From assembly GCA_023333565.1 (NCBI GenBank), contig JAJKFH010000927.1:558001-622000 (forward strand): 64,000 bases of DNA, written 5' to 3'. This document shows positions 25,970-37,200 of this stretch, one piece after another. The stretch's first letter is position 1, and every line of letters starts with the position of its first letter. This DNA comes from Puffinus mauretanicus (taxonomy: Eukaryota > Chordata > Aves > Procellariiformes > Procellariidae). Below the pieces are notes generated by a model that was given only the letters and a program-made list of their open reading frames with translations, was not told where the DNA came from and made no database searches. Made by a program: the position numbers and the translations under genes.

Positions 25970-26002
25970 TATATATATATATCTATATATAGATATAGAT
26001 AT
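25970..26002. repeat. (TA)n / TAGATA microsatellite
   Basis: A run of AT dinucleotides is followed by CTATATATAGATATAGATAT in the 3' UTR. It is an imperfect dinucleotide repeat that can fold on itself. Confidence 0.8.
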
Positions 26003-28016
26003 CTGCAAGGTAGCAAAGAATAGCTGTACACCTTGACACGGCAAAGATCCAGTGTAAAAAGGTGCTTCACTAGTTTGTTTTTCCAAAAAAGCTTGTATAT
26101 AATTTTATAGCTATTAAAAACACATATGCAACATAATTCATTACACTCAATACAGCTTTAGTATAAAACTTATAATTTATGAGGTGATGTTAATAGCATA
26201 AATTAATATACCATTTCTCTTAAAATCTACAATAAGTATTCTGAAAGCTCATTGGGGAAGGGTATCTTTAAATAAAAAGTTTAAAGCTGAGCGTGATGAA
26301 AAAGATTCTGTATGTTGAACTTGAGATGAGAGCCCCGAGAAGAGAAAGAGTCCCTAAGCCAGACACCATGGACTACAAAACTGAACAAAGATTTCTCCTT
26401 CTTGCGCTCTCACTTAGGTGACGCTCTACCTTAAATTATTATTTATGTTTAAAACTATTTACTTTTTTTTTTTTTTGTTAACTGCCCTTATTTCCACAAG
26501 GAATCCCTGAGACATACCCAAAACTGTACAGTGAAGGTCATCACTGTTCAGAGAAACTGGTTCAACCCCTTCTGGTAGGATGTAGCTATTTTGCATGAGA
26601 ATCGAACTGTCCGTCACTTCAGAATGAATCTATTTGCACCGGAACCAACTAGACTGTTTAAGACGCAGGTTAGAGAGTCATTTCAGGGTAAATCAGTCCA
26701 CTCCAAGGTAGAAGCCAACGCCATCGCAGTTAGCTACATCAGAGCAATCTGCACCAAAGTTAAAGTTTTCCAGAGGATATCTGGGAACGTTACCTATCCA
26801 GAGTTCACCTCCATGGGCACCAGCTGACAACGACAGAAAGCAGGTAAAACATTAGCATTACTGAACCAAGTTCAACACGCGTATGCGGTCAATACGCTGG
26901 TACTCTGGACATCTCTCTGTGTGTGTGCTTGGGGGACTAGCAAGGGGAAGGAGTAGGAAGAATGCATTTTTCTACATCGAGTAAGTACAGTTTTAAGGTC
27001 AAAAGCCCAAGTTTCATTCTATTCACTTCCAAACCGAATTCTATGAGCCAGAGTAGACTGAAAAGGTGCCAACATTTACTTCAAGGAGACAGAAAAAGAA
27101 AGCCTTCTCCAACTATTGCTGTCAATCTACGGCCAAGCCCACTTTCTTCCTTCATGCTTCCACTACCTTATTCCATAGTAGCCAGAGAAGGAGTATGTGA
27201 AAGCAGACTAAAACGGAGGAAAGCAAAGAACCCAACAACCATGAGAAGTAGCAGAACAGCAAAAGGAAAAGTTCCCAAAACAGTCACTGTTGGTTTTTTT
27301 TTTAAAATGGCTGAAGACGTGAGTGAAAAAATTGTTCTAAGACACATCTTTTGTAACTCCTTCTCCTCCACCAAACTTTCCTTTCCCAACAACAGTGGTT
27401 TTGTCTAGTTTTAAAAACAAAACCAAAACTTTACCTCATAGAGCTAAGGTGTCTCATGACCAGACCGCTCCTAAAGTCCAAGTTTAAATTTAGTAAACAC
27501 AAATGTAGATTTTTCGACCAACTCTCCTTGCTTTTATTTGGGCTTGCAGGTATTAAAAAGAATAATTTAAATTTTTCTTCGTGACTTTCTATTGATGCAC
27601 TTCTCAAAAGAAGAGGAGCCTGTGAGAAGGTAAACTCTTGCTAAAAACACCTGCACGTTCACTGCTAGCGTGTGCACTCCCATGATCAATGTTGTACCCT
27701 CAGCATCTATTACATGACGTATTAGCGTGTTGTGAAACGTCATCTTACTCACTGATCTGAGAAATACTTTGATCTATTGCACTGTCGTTCTAGCATCCAA
27801 AATGTATGTTACGAATTGCAGGAATCTCTCCTCCTTTTCATTTTACAGTCAGATTCACTCAGGACCACGGAAGACTTACTGGTTGGCATTACCTACATTG
27901 GAGAAGTATCTGAGAATGGGAGAATAAAAGAAAGAATGACGAAGAATGTAGAGAGGAAGGAAATAAAGGAGGTACGAGAAGCAGCCCACAACACCCCATC
28001 GTTAAATGTTACCAAG

Positions 28017-28056
28017 AGATCAGAAAGACCTTGTGACCAGAAGATCAGAAAGACCT
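28017..28056. repeat. 15-bp direct repeat pair in 3' UTR
   Basis: AGATCAGAAAGACCT occurs exactly at 28017-28031 and again at 28042-28056, separated by TGTGACCAGA. It is a small local duplication. Confidence 0.85.
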
Positions 28057-28791
28057 GAAGATCTGGTCAGCACATTAGCTCAAAACCATTCCTTCAGTTA
28101 ATATTTCCACCACCACCGGACCTTGCAAGAGGCCCGCACAGGAGATTCCTTCACATGTAATGGTAAAAATACAAAAGCAAAAGGAAACATCCCACCAGGG
28201 AAGCTGCCCAGACACCCATTGCAGAAGATCACTGCAGGTAAGTTTTCTATTGTTTGTCTGCTGAAAGCACCTCCTGCCACCATCCCTGCGCCCCACAAGT
28301 CTTGAAAGATCCAACTGCAGCAAGCTGGCTCCTCCCTGCCCAAAGGCTCGTACTGTTGGAGAATTCACCAGTGGATTCAGCTCACTGCAGTACAAAGACA
28401 GGGAGAAATACCCCGAGAGCCCTGCCGATGCCCACAGGGAAATGCAGCAGCCACGATGCTGCAGGAGCTCAGGGAAGAGCTGGAGTTCAGAAGCAGACTG
28501 ACAACACGCGTGTGGAACCACCAGGGCCAGCTTCTCAGGGAAGACACCTGTCCACTGTTTATTGTACTCCTGCGTGAGACTCTTCTTTCCTGGCAAGCAG
28601 ATTCAATCCTAGACTGTAGTTAGATGTGGTTACAGCAAAATGAAGCTTCAAACTGAATTTGGCTACCAGTTTGCAGGTTCAATCCTAGGGCCTTCACCTT
28701 GGCCATGCCCCTGAAGCCAGCGGCATCACACTGTGCCTAACAGCTCACAACAGAGCTTCCCAATTTTTCAACTAATACCCATCTCCCTCTT

Positions 28792-28815
28792 AAAAAAAAA
28801 AAAAAAAAAAAAAAA
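28792..28815. repeat. Homopolymer A24 (U24 on the transcript)
   Basis: There are 24 consecutive A on the plus strand, so the INO80D transcript carries a 24-nt U tract. No SINE or retrocopy body was recognised on its 5' side, so it is listed as a simple repeat. Confidence 0.9.
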
Positions 28816-30330
28816 GCCACTTCCCTTGGCTTCTCTTTGCTATTATGGATGACTCTCCTTGGACATTTTTTTCCTTCGTTTGTACTTCCAATACCACCTC
28901 TGATTTTTGCCTAGCAGGTGATAAGCTTCTTGGAGCCTTCCAATGCTTTCCAAATGAGAACTGCAAATCCTCATTTCACTAACCTGCTGAATGAAGTGGG
29001 AAATCTAGCTGTTGCATCTTCTCCACAATGTCTGAGGCAGACCTGCAACTGTGTTACCTCTCAGCGTTATCGATTCAAAGCCTTTATGCCCAACCATAGA
29101 GAGAAGCATGCCACTAACGAGAAGGGAACTAAGCAAGAACCTGGAGGAACTGGAAGGCAGGAGGACACAAAATGATGCATCTTTTCCATCTTATTGCATC
29201 ACACATACATCTTCTTGTATCATAGTAATTACAAGGCCAAAGAACAAATCAACTTTGAGGTATCTAAGTGCATATGGCTCCCCTCAAAGTTGGCATAAAG
29301 TCTTCCTAAGTGAAAGGAAACATCAAAGCGTGCCTTACAGAATGCCTTACACACCAGGCCAGCATGAGGCTGTTCCTGATGAGCCTCTGCACACTGTCAA
29401 AGTTCATCTTGTGTTAAGTACTTTTGTACAAAGACTAACTGAGGTGCTATTATTACCAAAAATTATGTTACTGGTATTTTATTCTAAGTCTAATTTTTTT
29501 TCAATTCTTTAAAACGCCAATCCTATGTAAAGAAATTAACTTTTAGGTTCAACTAGCTTTATTCCATTTGTTAACACATAAAGGGCACGACAGGTATTGA
29601 CCATCTCAAATCAACGGACTGAAATGGCTACACTGGCTCTTTGGTGAAAGGGTGATTAGAGTGCTAATTGCTATACGACGAGATGATACTCAAAAACCTT
29701 TGTGAGAGAGCATGGATTCTACTCAGGAACTACATAAATAACAGCCTTGAGGACTACCTTAACCAGACCTGCAGTATTTCCCAGAGGAAGAGGTGTGAAA
29801 CACCTCTGGCTGCACATACCTCTCAGATTGGACCTCTCGCATCCAACAGTAAGACTCTGATTCACTGAAGTCAACAGGTTGTGTGGGTGTAGAAGCCCAT
29901 CTGGAATGATCCACCTTGTAAAGCTAAGATCAAGACCCGTAACTGCTTGGTAGGCTGTAACCATGAAATCGGCGGCAGTGAAAAACCGGGATGTGAACCA
30001 GGAAAAGGCAAGAGTGGTGGCCCGTTTCAGAACTCTGTGTCAGACAGGACAGAGGGATTCCTATTTCAAATGTATACAAACCGAAGTTTATTTTTAAAAG
30101 TGCAGCTTTATTGCAAACCTAGTTTGCTCATTGAAAAATGTTATGTAGTCACTTTTCAGGGAAGAGTCATCAAGGGATATACAAAAATTGAAGTCTAAGC
30201 AGGGGAAGAGAGTTGATATCCTAGGCTGCCTTAAAGAAATGCAGGTACATAACAGCCATTGATTTCAAATGGGAATTACGGATCTGCATAGCTTTGACAG
30301 CTTTTGAAATTCCCTGTCTAAATCAATGCT

Positions 30331-30450
30331 CAGATTAGGAGCTGGGTTCTGTTCTGAGTTAGACCAGTACAAACTCACAGTGACCTTAGACCAAAGAGCT
30401 CCTCCGTAATTTATACCAATGCGAGCAAGCAGAACTTGGCTCTCAGTTCC
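30331..30450 (-). repeat. Possible ancient interspersed repeat relic (unnamed)
   Basis: Pieces such as GTAATTTATACCAATG followed by CAGAACTTGGCTCTC resemble a family I recall from sauropsid DNA, with ...TTTACACC...AATTTGGCCC. The better copy in this window is near 1.67-1.76 kb. It is very decayed, and I cannot name the family with certainty. Confidence 0.3.
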
Positions 30451-33031
30451 TCTCCTCCCTTCCCCCCTCGGCATTTCCTAAGAAAGAGAAATGTGATGTG
30501 GGGCAAATATACTCTGCACTAGCTGCAGCTTCATTAAAGAGTTTGATGGGCATAAGAACGATTTCAAGACCAAAGTCCTGAAACCAATTTATAGAAATTA
30601 ACATCCTCTAAAATGACATGAATACACAAGCAGATTAAAGAATTAACCATTTGGTATACTAGTTCTCCACTCTTTTTCAGCCAGTCATCCGAACACATTG
30701 AAGAAGGTATACGGACACAACGAAAATCATTTGCAAATCAAACAGTTGTCTCCTCAACAAAGTATGGGGAACATAATACAAAAATAAATAAATGCCTTGT
30801 CAGATTTGCCTCATTTCACAATACCACTGGGCATTCCTCAATCAGCAGGACAATCACAAGCAGGATTTCATAGGCTTCAATTCAACTTTTTACATGATTT
30901 AAAAACATTTAAATGTTACAAACATATTTAAATCACCACTTAAAAATACTCGGCTTATATTATTAAGATCTATTTTACCAAGTATGAAATAAGGACTTCA
31001 TAACAACAGAAGCATGAAAATAATTTTTGTTTCCTCCACCCACATACACTTGCAATTTCAGAAAAGGACATATGCATCATCCATACTCCTTTACATTTAA
31101 GGAGAACAAATCTTTCAAGGAAAGAGGGATAGTATGATTGCTACGATAGTAAGAAGACACACGACCTATCCCATTTAAATTCTCTTCCTTAGCAAGATGG
31201 AAGGAGAGGTTTGGGTCAGAGATTTTGGTGTGGGCCTGACTGCTAACAAAATGAATTTCTATAGCAACTAAACTTCATTCAATGATCTCTTGCTCAAACA
31301 ATTTAGTAGGCCTCCCTATTACATGTGCTTGGTATCTCTTAATTTCCTGAATTAGACTAGAATTCATGCAGGTAGGACGTTTTACTGTAAGGTAGAATGA
31401 AATCTGTCTTCTACAGTAAGAGACTGAAATGCGGGATTTTCTATTCTCTCTCATCTGCATCTCAGAAACAAATGAAGAAAAGTAGAGACTTGTTATATTA
31501 AGTAGGAGCTACTTTTACAGTCAAAGTCAGAGTACAGTAGCAAGTTTGAGCCCTATAAAGTCACAAGCAAATTCCTTTTTTCCCTTCCTGATAGAGATGC
31601 AAGTAAACACCTCAGAATTTCTGCTGCTGTTATCTCTTCGATTAAAAAACATAAAGTAAAATTTAAAAAAGGTCTAAAAGCTAGTGGACTCCTTTCTTTA
31701 AGAACTGAAATTTGGACTACCAAAGAGTCTGAATACTATCTTTAGCAGGTGGGCAGTAAAAGCAAAACTGTCCTGCAGACAGAAGGAGTTCTTATCTCTC
31801 TATTTTGCTTTAGTGATTTCTCTTTTGGGTAGCCATGATTGCTGATAGGTACCTGCTAGTTCCTTACATACATTCAGCTTCCCATACAGATCATCAAACC
31901 CTACAGGTCTCGAAAAAACTATATGGCTCCCAGGGGGGAAAAAACTATGCAAGAAAGTCTCAGTAGCTAGACATAATTTGAGAAATGCATCCATTTGAAA
32001 CTTACCAAAGGGTGTGACCTAGACTTGTGTGGATGGGCAGAATACCAACCAAATTCTTCCAGTTTCAGCTGGGAAATACCTGTCAGCCTGTCAGACAAGG
32101 AGTTCTGGACAAAGCCACACTTGAAAAGGCAAATCATCAATGCTACAAGGCCACAGTAATTCAGCAAGGGAGGGAATTTCTGCACAGGAATCTTCACTAA
32201 TCCATGATCTATTTCAATCCTGCTGTTTTTCTTTCTTTTTTTCCCTGGGCTAACTTCGTATCAGCCTTCAGATTCTGGGCAACCAGTCAACTGATCCCCT
32301 TGCTGCTCAATGAATTAAAAATCATCATAATAAAAAACCAAAAATCAGCATGCAGTAAGAACAGTGACCAGTTCTGGAAGGGGACAACTCCCACTTCTTC
32401 ACCAAAAGAAGAAAAAGAACTGCTGCTCCCTGCACCCCAAACACACACGCGCACACAGAGGAGGTCAAGAGACTATTTTAAGAAACTGCCAAACTCATCC
32501 TTGAACCATGATCTTGATTTAGGACTTCAGTGCACCATTCTCAAATCAATGCGTGCAGCCAAGTTTTCCATGCCAGATGCTACCTTTGGAAAAAAAGTAA
32601 ATTAAAAAAAAAAAAATCAAGAGACTTCTGCCCACTGGAAAACTTTCTACCAGATGCTAATGGGATAGCAAGCACTGATCCGAACCCTAGGAAACAGTAA
32701 CATGCATCAGTAATCTGAGGTATCTTCCCATTTCTAGGTCTTACTGCTAAGATCAATTACATCCAGTAACTGTGCTGTATCCTTAAGGAATTATTGGGGA
32801 ACGGTGAACCTGCCTGCAATAAATGAGCACCGGTGCATAACAAGCACATGTGAACGCTAGAGCAAGGTTCACAGAGGGCTAACCCTGGTCAGTACTGAAG
32901 CAGGGGTTTACTTCTCAACCCCCTCTTAAAAAAAAGGGAAGGGAGGACAGAAAAAAATAAAGAAAAAGGAAAAAAGGAAAGATAGAAAACACAGGTCCCC
33001 CATCTACCTGCACAGAGCCAGGCAGACAAGC

Positions 33032-34200
33032 TCAGTTGGAGGTGGTGAAGGGCGCGGATGCGTTATTGGTACTGGTAGCGGTGGCACCGGTCACTGCGAA
33101 GCCCGTGGGAGGAGCTATGGAGCTGTGGCTGGGCTGCAGGTCCTTGGGGATGCCACTGTGGGAGCTCAGCTGGTGCCCGAAGGCTGCGCTGAACTGAGGG
33201 AGCTGTTGTTTAGGGGAGGTGGAGGCCATGAGTTCAGCGGAGGCAGGACCCATGCCACTAAAACTGGTCTGCGGTAACCCCGGAAGCACACTGGAGCTGT
33301 TGGGGGTCACAGTGGCGAAGGCAGGCTGTGTGGTCTCTGAGTGCGAGGTGGTAGGTGGTGTGGACAGGGAGGTGGACAGGAGGTGTCCATCTGCACCAAG
33401 AAGGTTGCTAAACGGAGAGGGGTCCCCAAGATTGACAGGAAGATTTCCCCAGTGAGTTCTGGGGTTGACCACCCCGCTAAGTGGCACATCCAGCTGAGTT
33501 GGGAGCAAGTGCTGTGCCATCATGGGCATCTCTGCTGAGAAGGTAGCTGCCAAGTTATCACCAGAAAAGGATGTGGTGTGAGGGGATGTGATATGGTCAC
33601 TGTAGGGAGACGGCACATGCTCACTATCATAATGGCTTCCATGGGGTGAGGAGTGTGAATGGTCACTGCTGTATTGCTGTCGTGAGGTGATCAGGTCATC
33701 TGCCTTGCTCAGCAGCTGGGCAGGGTGGGGCCTCTGGGAGGCATGGCTGCCATCATGAAGTCCATGAAACTGTCCTGGGAAGGCTCTCTCCCCAAGGCCA
33801 CTCTGGCTTATGAGAGTGGCAGAAGTAAGGCCGACGTTGGCTGGGGCTGAGAATTGCCCCTGGATCTGCCCTGCCAGGGGCGTAGGTGGGTTGGACAAGG
33901 TAGCAGAACGGAGCAAGTTCTCATCCAGCTCCAGACCGGAGAAATTATCATGTACTATACGCCCATTCAACAGCTCCCCCAGATCCGTGTTAACCTCTCG
34001 ACTCAAGGACTGCATTCCTGGAGCTCCAGCACCTGTAGAGAACACCCCTATCCCTCTATCTGACAGCTCCTGAACTGGCACACCATCTGTCTGTGTAAGT
34101 ACTCCAATGGTACTCAGGCACTCAAGAGAAGTTACAGCCTGTAGGGCCCGTTCCAGTTCTTCAGCCTCTTCTGTAGTCGGAAGGAGATCTCCATTTTTAC
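33032..34200 (-). CDS. INO80D: INO80D coding exon 9 (residues 641-1029) and stop
   Basis: The acceptor is TTTCTGCAG|GTAAAAATGG and the stop is TGA at 33032-33034. The open frame continues upstream of the acceptor to 34339, but that part is intron. The exon encodes a low-complexity tail rich in Ser, Thr, Pro, His and Gly. It includes TEEAEELERALQAVTSLECL near the start and a histidine/serine-rich stretch (SSDHSHSSPHGSHYDSEH). It ends NNASAPFTTSN. No catalytic or zinc motif is visible here. The same exon continues into the 3' UTR. Confidence 0.96.
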
Positions 34201-37200
34201 CTGCAGAAACAGGGACACCAGAAGTTAGTGCGCTCCTCTCAGGTGAGCCCGGCATTGGCACTCTAAGGATGCAGATGTACAGACAGTTCAGTACAGAGCT
34301 GCAGTGTATGATAATCTTCCAGAATGGCTTGCGGTACACAGAAAATTTCCTTCACCAGTGTTCACTAGGTAAGCAAGGTAAGAAAAACGGGAAATTACAC
34401 CTTCCTCGTCAATGGAATTCCTTCTCTCTGCCCTCCTCTTCCACATACTACAATACAAGATGCCTCCCAAACTCACTAGACTTAAAGTAAAAATGCTTAA
34501 AGAAGATTTTCTTCGATGCTGCAATAACACAAATAGTCCACAAACTCCCTTCTACTTACCACATTACAGCCTGGACCTAAAATTTACACAGTCAGTATAA
34601 TTCAGGTTAATTTCAACTCAAACACAGACTGATGTCATGTCATACCAGAAAACGACCAAAGAAATCACATACCCCAACTCTGGGCTGTTCTCATTTCTTT
34701 GTTATCTGTGATAGGTACTGAGCTTTAGAATCCAGAAATTCAGGCAGAGTTCTGATCAAAAGCTAGTTTCAAAAATGTATTTAAAGATTTTATTCTCACT
34801 CTCTTCTCCTTTTATCAAAGGCCAACATTGATTGTGATTCCAGCCCCACTCGATGGCAGAAAGATGCCATTACTGAGAATACTCAACTGCAACACTGACA
34901 GGCAGTAAAAACGTAAAATGAATTATTAAAATACTAAACCAATTAGGATTTTCAGAGCAGTAATTATGAGCAGGCAGAGAACTACACACATCAGTCTTCT
35001 TCAAGTCTGCTTTACTTCAGAGCTCACAAACAAACAATAGAGCAAATGCACACTTCCTTGTCTAGAAGTTATTACCTCTGTAGGAAAGCAAGCAACCCCT
35101 CAAAATGCATTTCAGAAACACTCACTTCTTCAGTTCACTGACTGTGTCTATGTTAGCATAAAATAAAATAAAATGGTACCTTCAAAGAAATCAAAATCTT
35201 GCAAGTCATCGGGCAGCCGTGGCAGGACATCAGAGAAGTCCTCCTGATTCAATTCCAAGTCATGTGGAATGTCTGTGATTTCGTTGGCGATATCATCAGG
35301 CAGCTCATCGGCACTCAGCTCAGGTGTGGAGGGGCTCCTGGAGAGAAAGTACCATCAGTCCACAGTATTCAACTCCGATTCCTCCAAACAACAACTATGA
35401 ATGCATATCCATCTATAATGGGTGTTTCCCCACTCCTTTTTTTTCTTTCCCCATCATCTAGGAAAAAAATGCTTTTAGAAAGTTTCTTTACAAAGCTTAC
35501 ACTTAGCCTATTGATTAAATACATAAGATGGGCATCAGGAGCAAGACATTTTACCCATCAAACTCAATAACTGGTCAAATCTAAAATAACCCACTCTAAG
35601 GTATTTTTTCAACAGTCACATGGAGATGCAATTTCTAGCCCCGCTCCAGATGCTGATATGCACAGCAACGTCACACCTTTCTACAGTGCTCATTGACAAC
35701 GTTCAAGCTAGCAGCGGGGCAGGGCTACCACTGACCGTATGTGGGGCATCTCTACTGGCAGTGAGACACTGGCGGGCATGGTGAGGTTCCCTTGGGGCAC
35801 TGCAGGAGGAATGGGTTTCTGGGGCCGGCGTGGGCCTCGCCTTCTCTTCTTCTTGTGTTTTTTGGTAAGTGCAGGTGGCTTCGTTTTTTTCCTGGGTTTC
35901 CTCTGCTGCTGGTGCTGAACTTTACGGGAGCTGTCCCCTCTCAAGAAATTGTCCTTTGGGAATAAAACAATAGCAATGGGAGCATATTAAGAACAAGTAT
36001 TACCTTCCTTGCTTTTTTCCCCTCCGGTCATTCCACAGACTTTCACATGTAATAATGCAAGAGAGACTGCTAACTTACACCCAGGCAAGGTTACAAAAAT
36101 TAAGCTGTTTCCTTCCTCATTGATCCCAATGGCAAAAATCACACAGACCAAATTATGAGGTATGCTAAATAGGAAATCATGCAGTGTCACTTTAAAAATC
36201 ATCATAGCAAACCCTAACTAAATCAGTGCAAAACTGTAACTTTTGGCAGCATTCCTGTAAGTATTAAAGACAGAACACTATTGTGAGGTGGCAATAATGG
36301 GGACAGCGGGCAGCAGCTGAAGCCAGCATCCTCAAGTGCCCAGTGCCATAAAAGAGGGACAGCACTGAGGAAACGGAATTAATACGCCTAATGCCTTGAA
36401 GGAAGGACAAGACAGAAGTGGGTTTGTGAATTATCCTAAAAGTTTTGTTCTGGGAGATGGGAGGCATAAAAGGAGAGCAGAGGACATCATCTTAATTTCT
36501 GCATTCTCTCAACTTGTAGTAGGCCACTGCTTTTCCTCTGGGATCCCCAGATCCCTGAAGGAGGTTAAAGATAAATTCTAATAGTCAGCAAAACGTAAAT
36601 AAAGTAGCAAAACCATTAGTTGCATGCTTGTAACTGCTGTCTACGCTTCCGCTAGAAAATATTTTGGGCCCCATGTACTGAGACTGTTTGAGATGCGGTG
36701 TTCTTACCATACCACATTCATACTATATTCAGATCCAAGGGCCAGGAATAAGCCCAAATAAAATGACCACAGAATCTCCCACAATGATTTTCTGTTTCTT
36801 GATTTAAGAGAGGAATCAAATTTCTTCTAGTGAAGGATATTCTCATGCACACTTTATTATATACTCAAAAGTATGTAAAAGATTTTCACAACATACTTTA
36901 TACTAATTGGGAATGTTTGGCATGTTTTACCTCCTTAAGAAAAATAAAAGGAAATGAGCTCTTTAAGTTCATAAACTTGCTAGTTGTCAAGCAAGAGTTC
37001 ATAGAAAGACTGCGGCTGAAACTCCTGATCATCCTAATACACAAATAATTACAGTTTTGGCTTTGTACTTACCATTTTTTTGGCATGTTCTTCGCACAGA
37101 GGTGTCTGATGTGTAATGTCAAAAACTGGCACAGAGCACTGTTGACCATCCGCAAACTTGGCTGTGCAACTTGAGAAGAGCTGCTGAGAACGGTTCAATA

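Larger units (their letters stand above)
20908..33031 (-). other. INO80D: INO80D 3' UTR, about 12 kb
   Basis: From the stop codon leftwards there is no recognisable protein exon and no interspersed repeat insertion except one possible relic. The sequence is uniformly AT-rich, with poly-U and poly-A tracts and UGUAUAUA-type motifs, until an AATAAA-like signal followed by GU-rich sequence near 20.9 kb. GC content then rises abruptly. Intermediate AATAAA hexamers on the minus strand (for example 30087-30092, 30107-30112, and near 29.55, 27.5, 25.25 and 24.27 kb) could give shorter isoforms. The left boundary is inferred; intermediate termination with unrelated DNA to the left cannot be excluded without RNA data. 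Confidence 0.65.

Noticed and set aside
28500..28815. Possible processed retrocopy ending in poly(A)
   Set aside because: No gene-like or SINE-like body was recognised before the A24 run, so it is treated as a simple repeat.
33810..34073. Plus-strand open frames opposite INO80D exon 9
   Set aside because: They are antisense shadows of a well-supported coding exon and show no family similarity.
34201..34339. Extension of the exon 9 frame with an apparent Met start at 34339
   Set aside because: The acceptor TTTCTGCAG at 34201 and the family sequence show that the segment upstream is intron.
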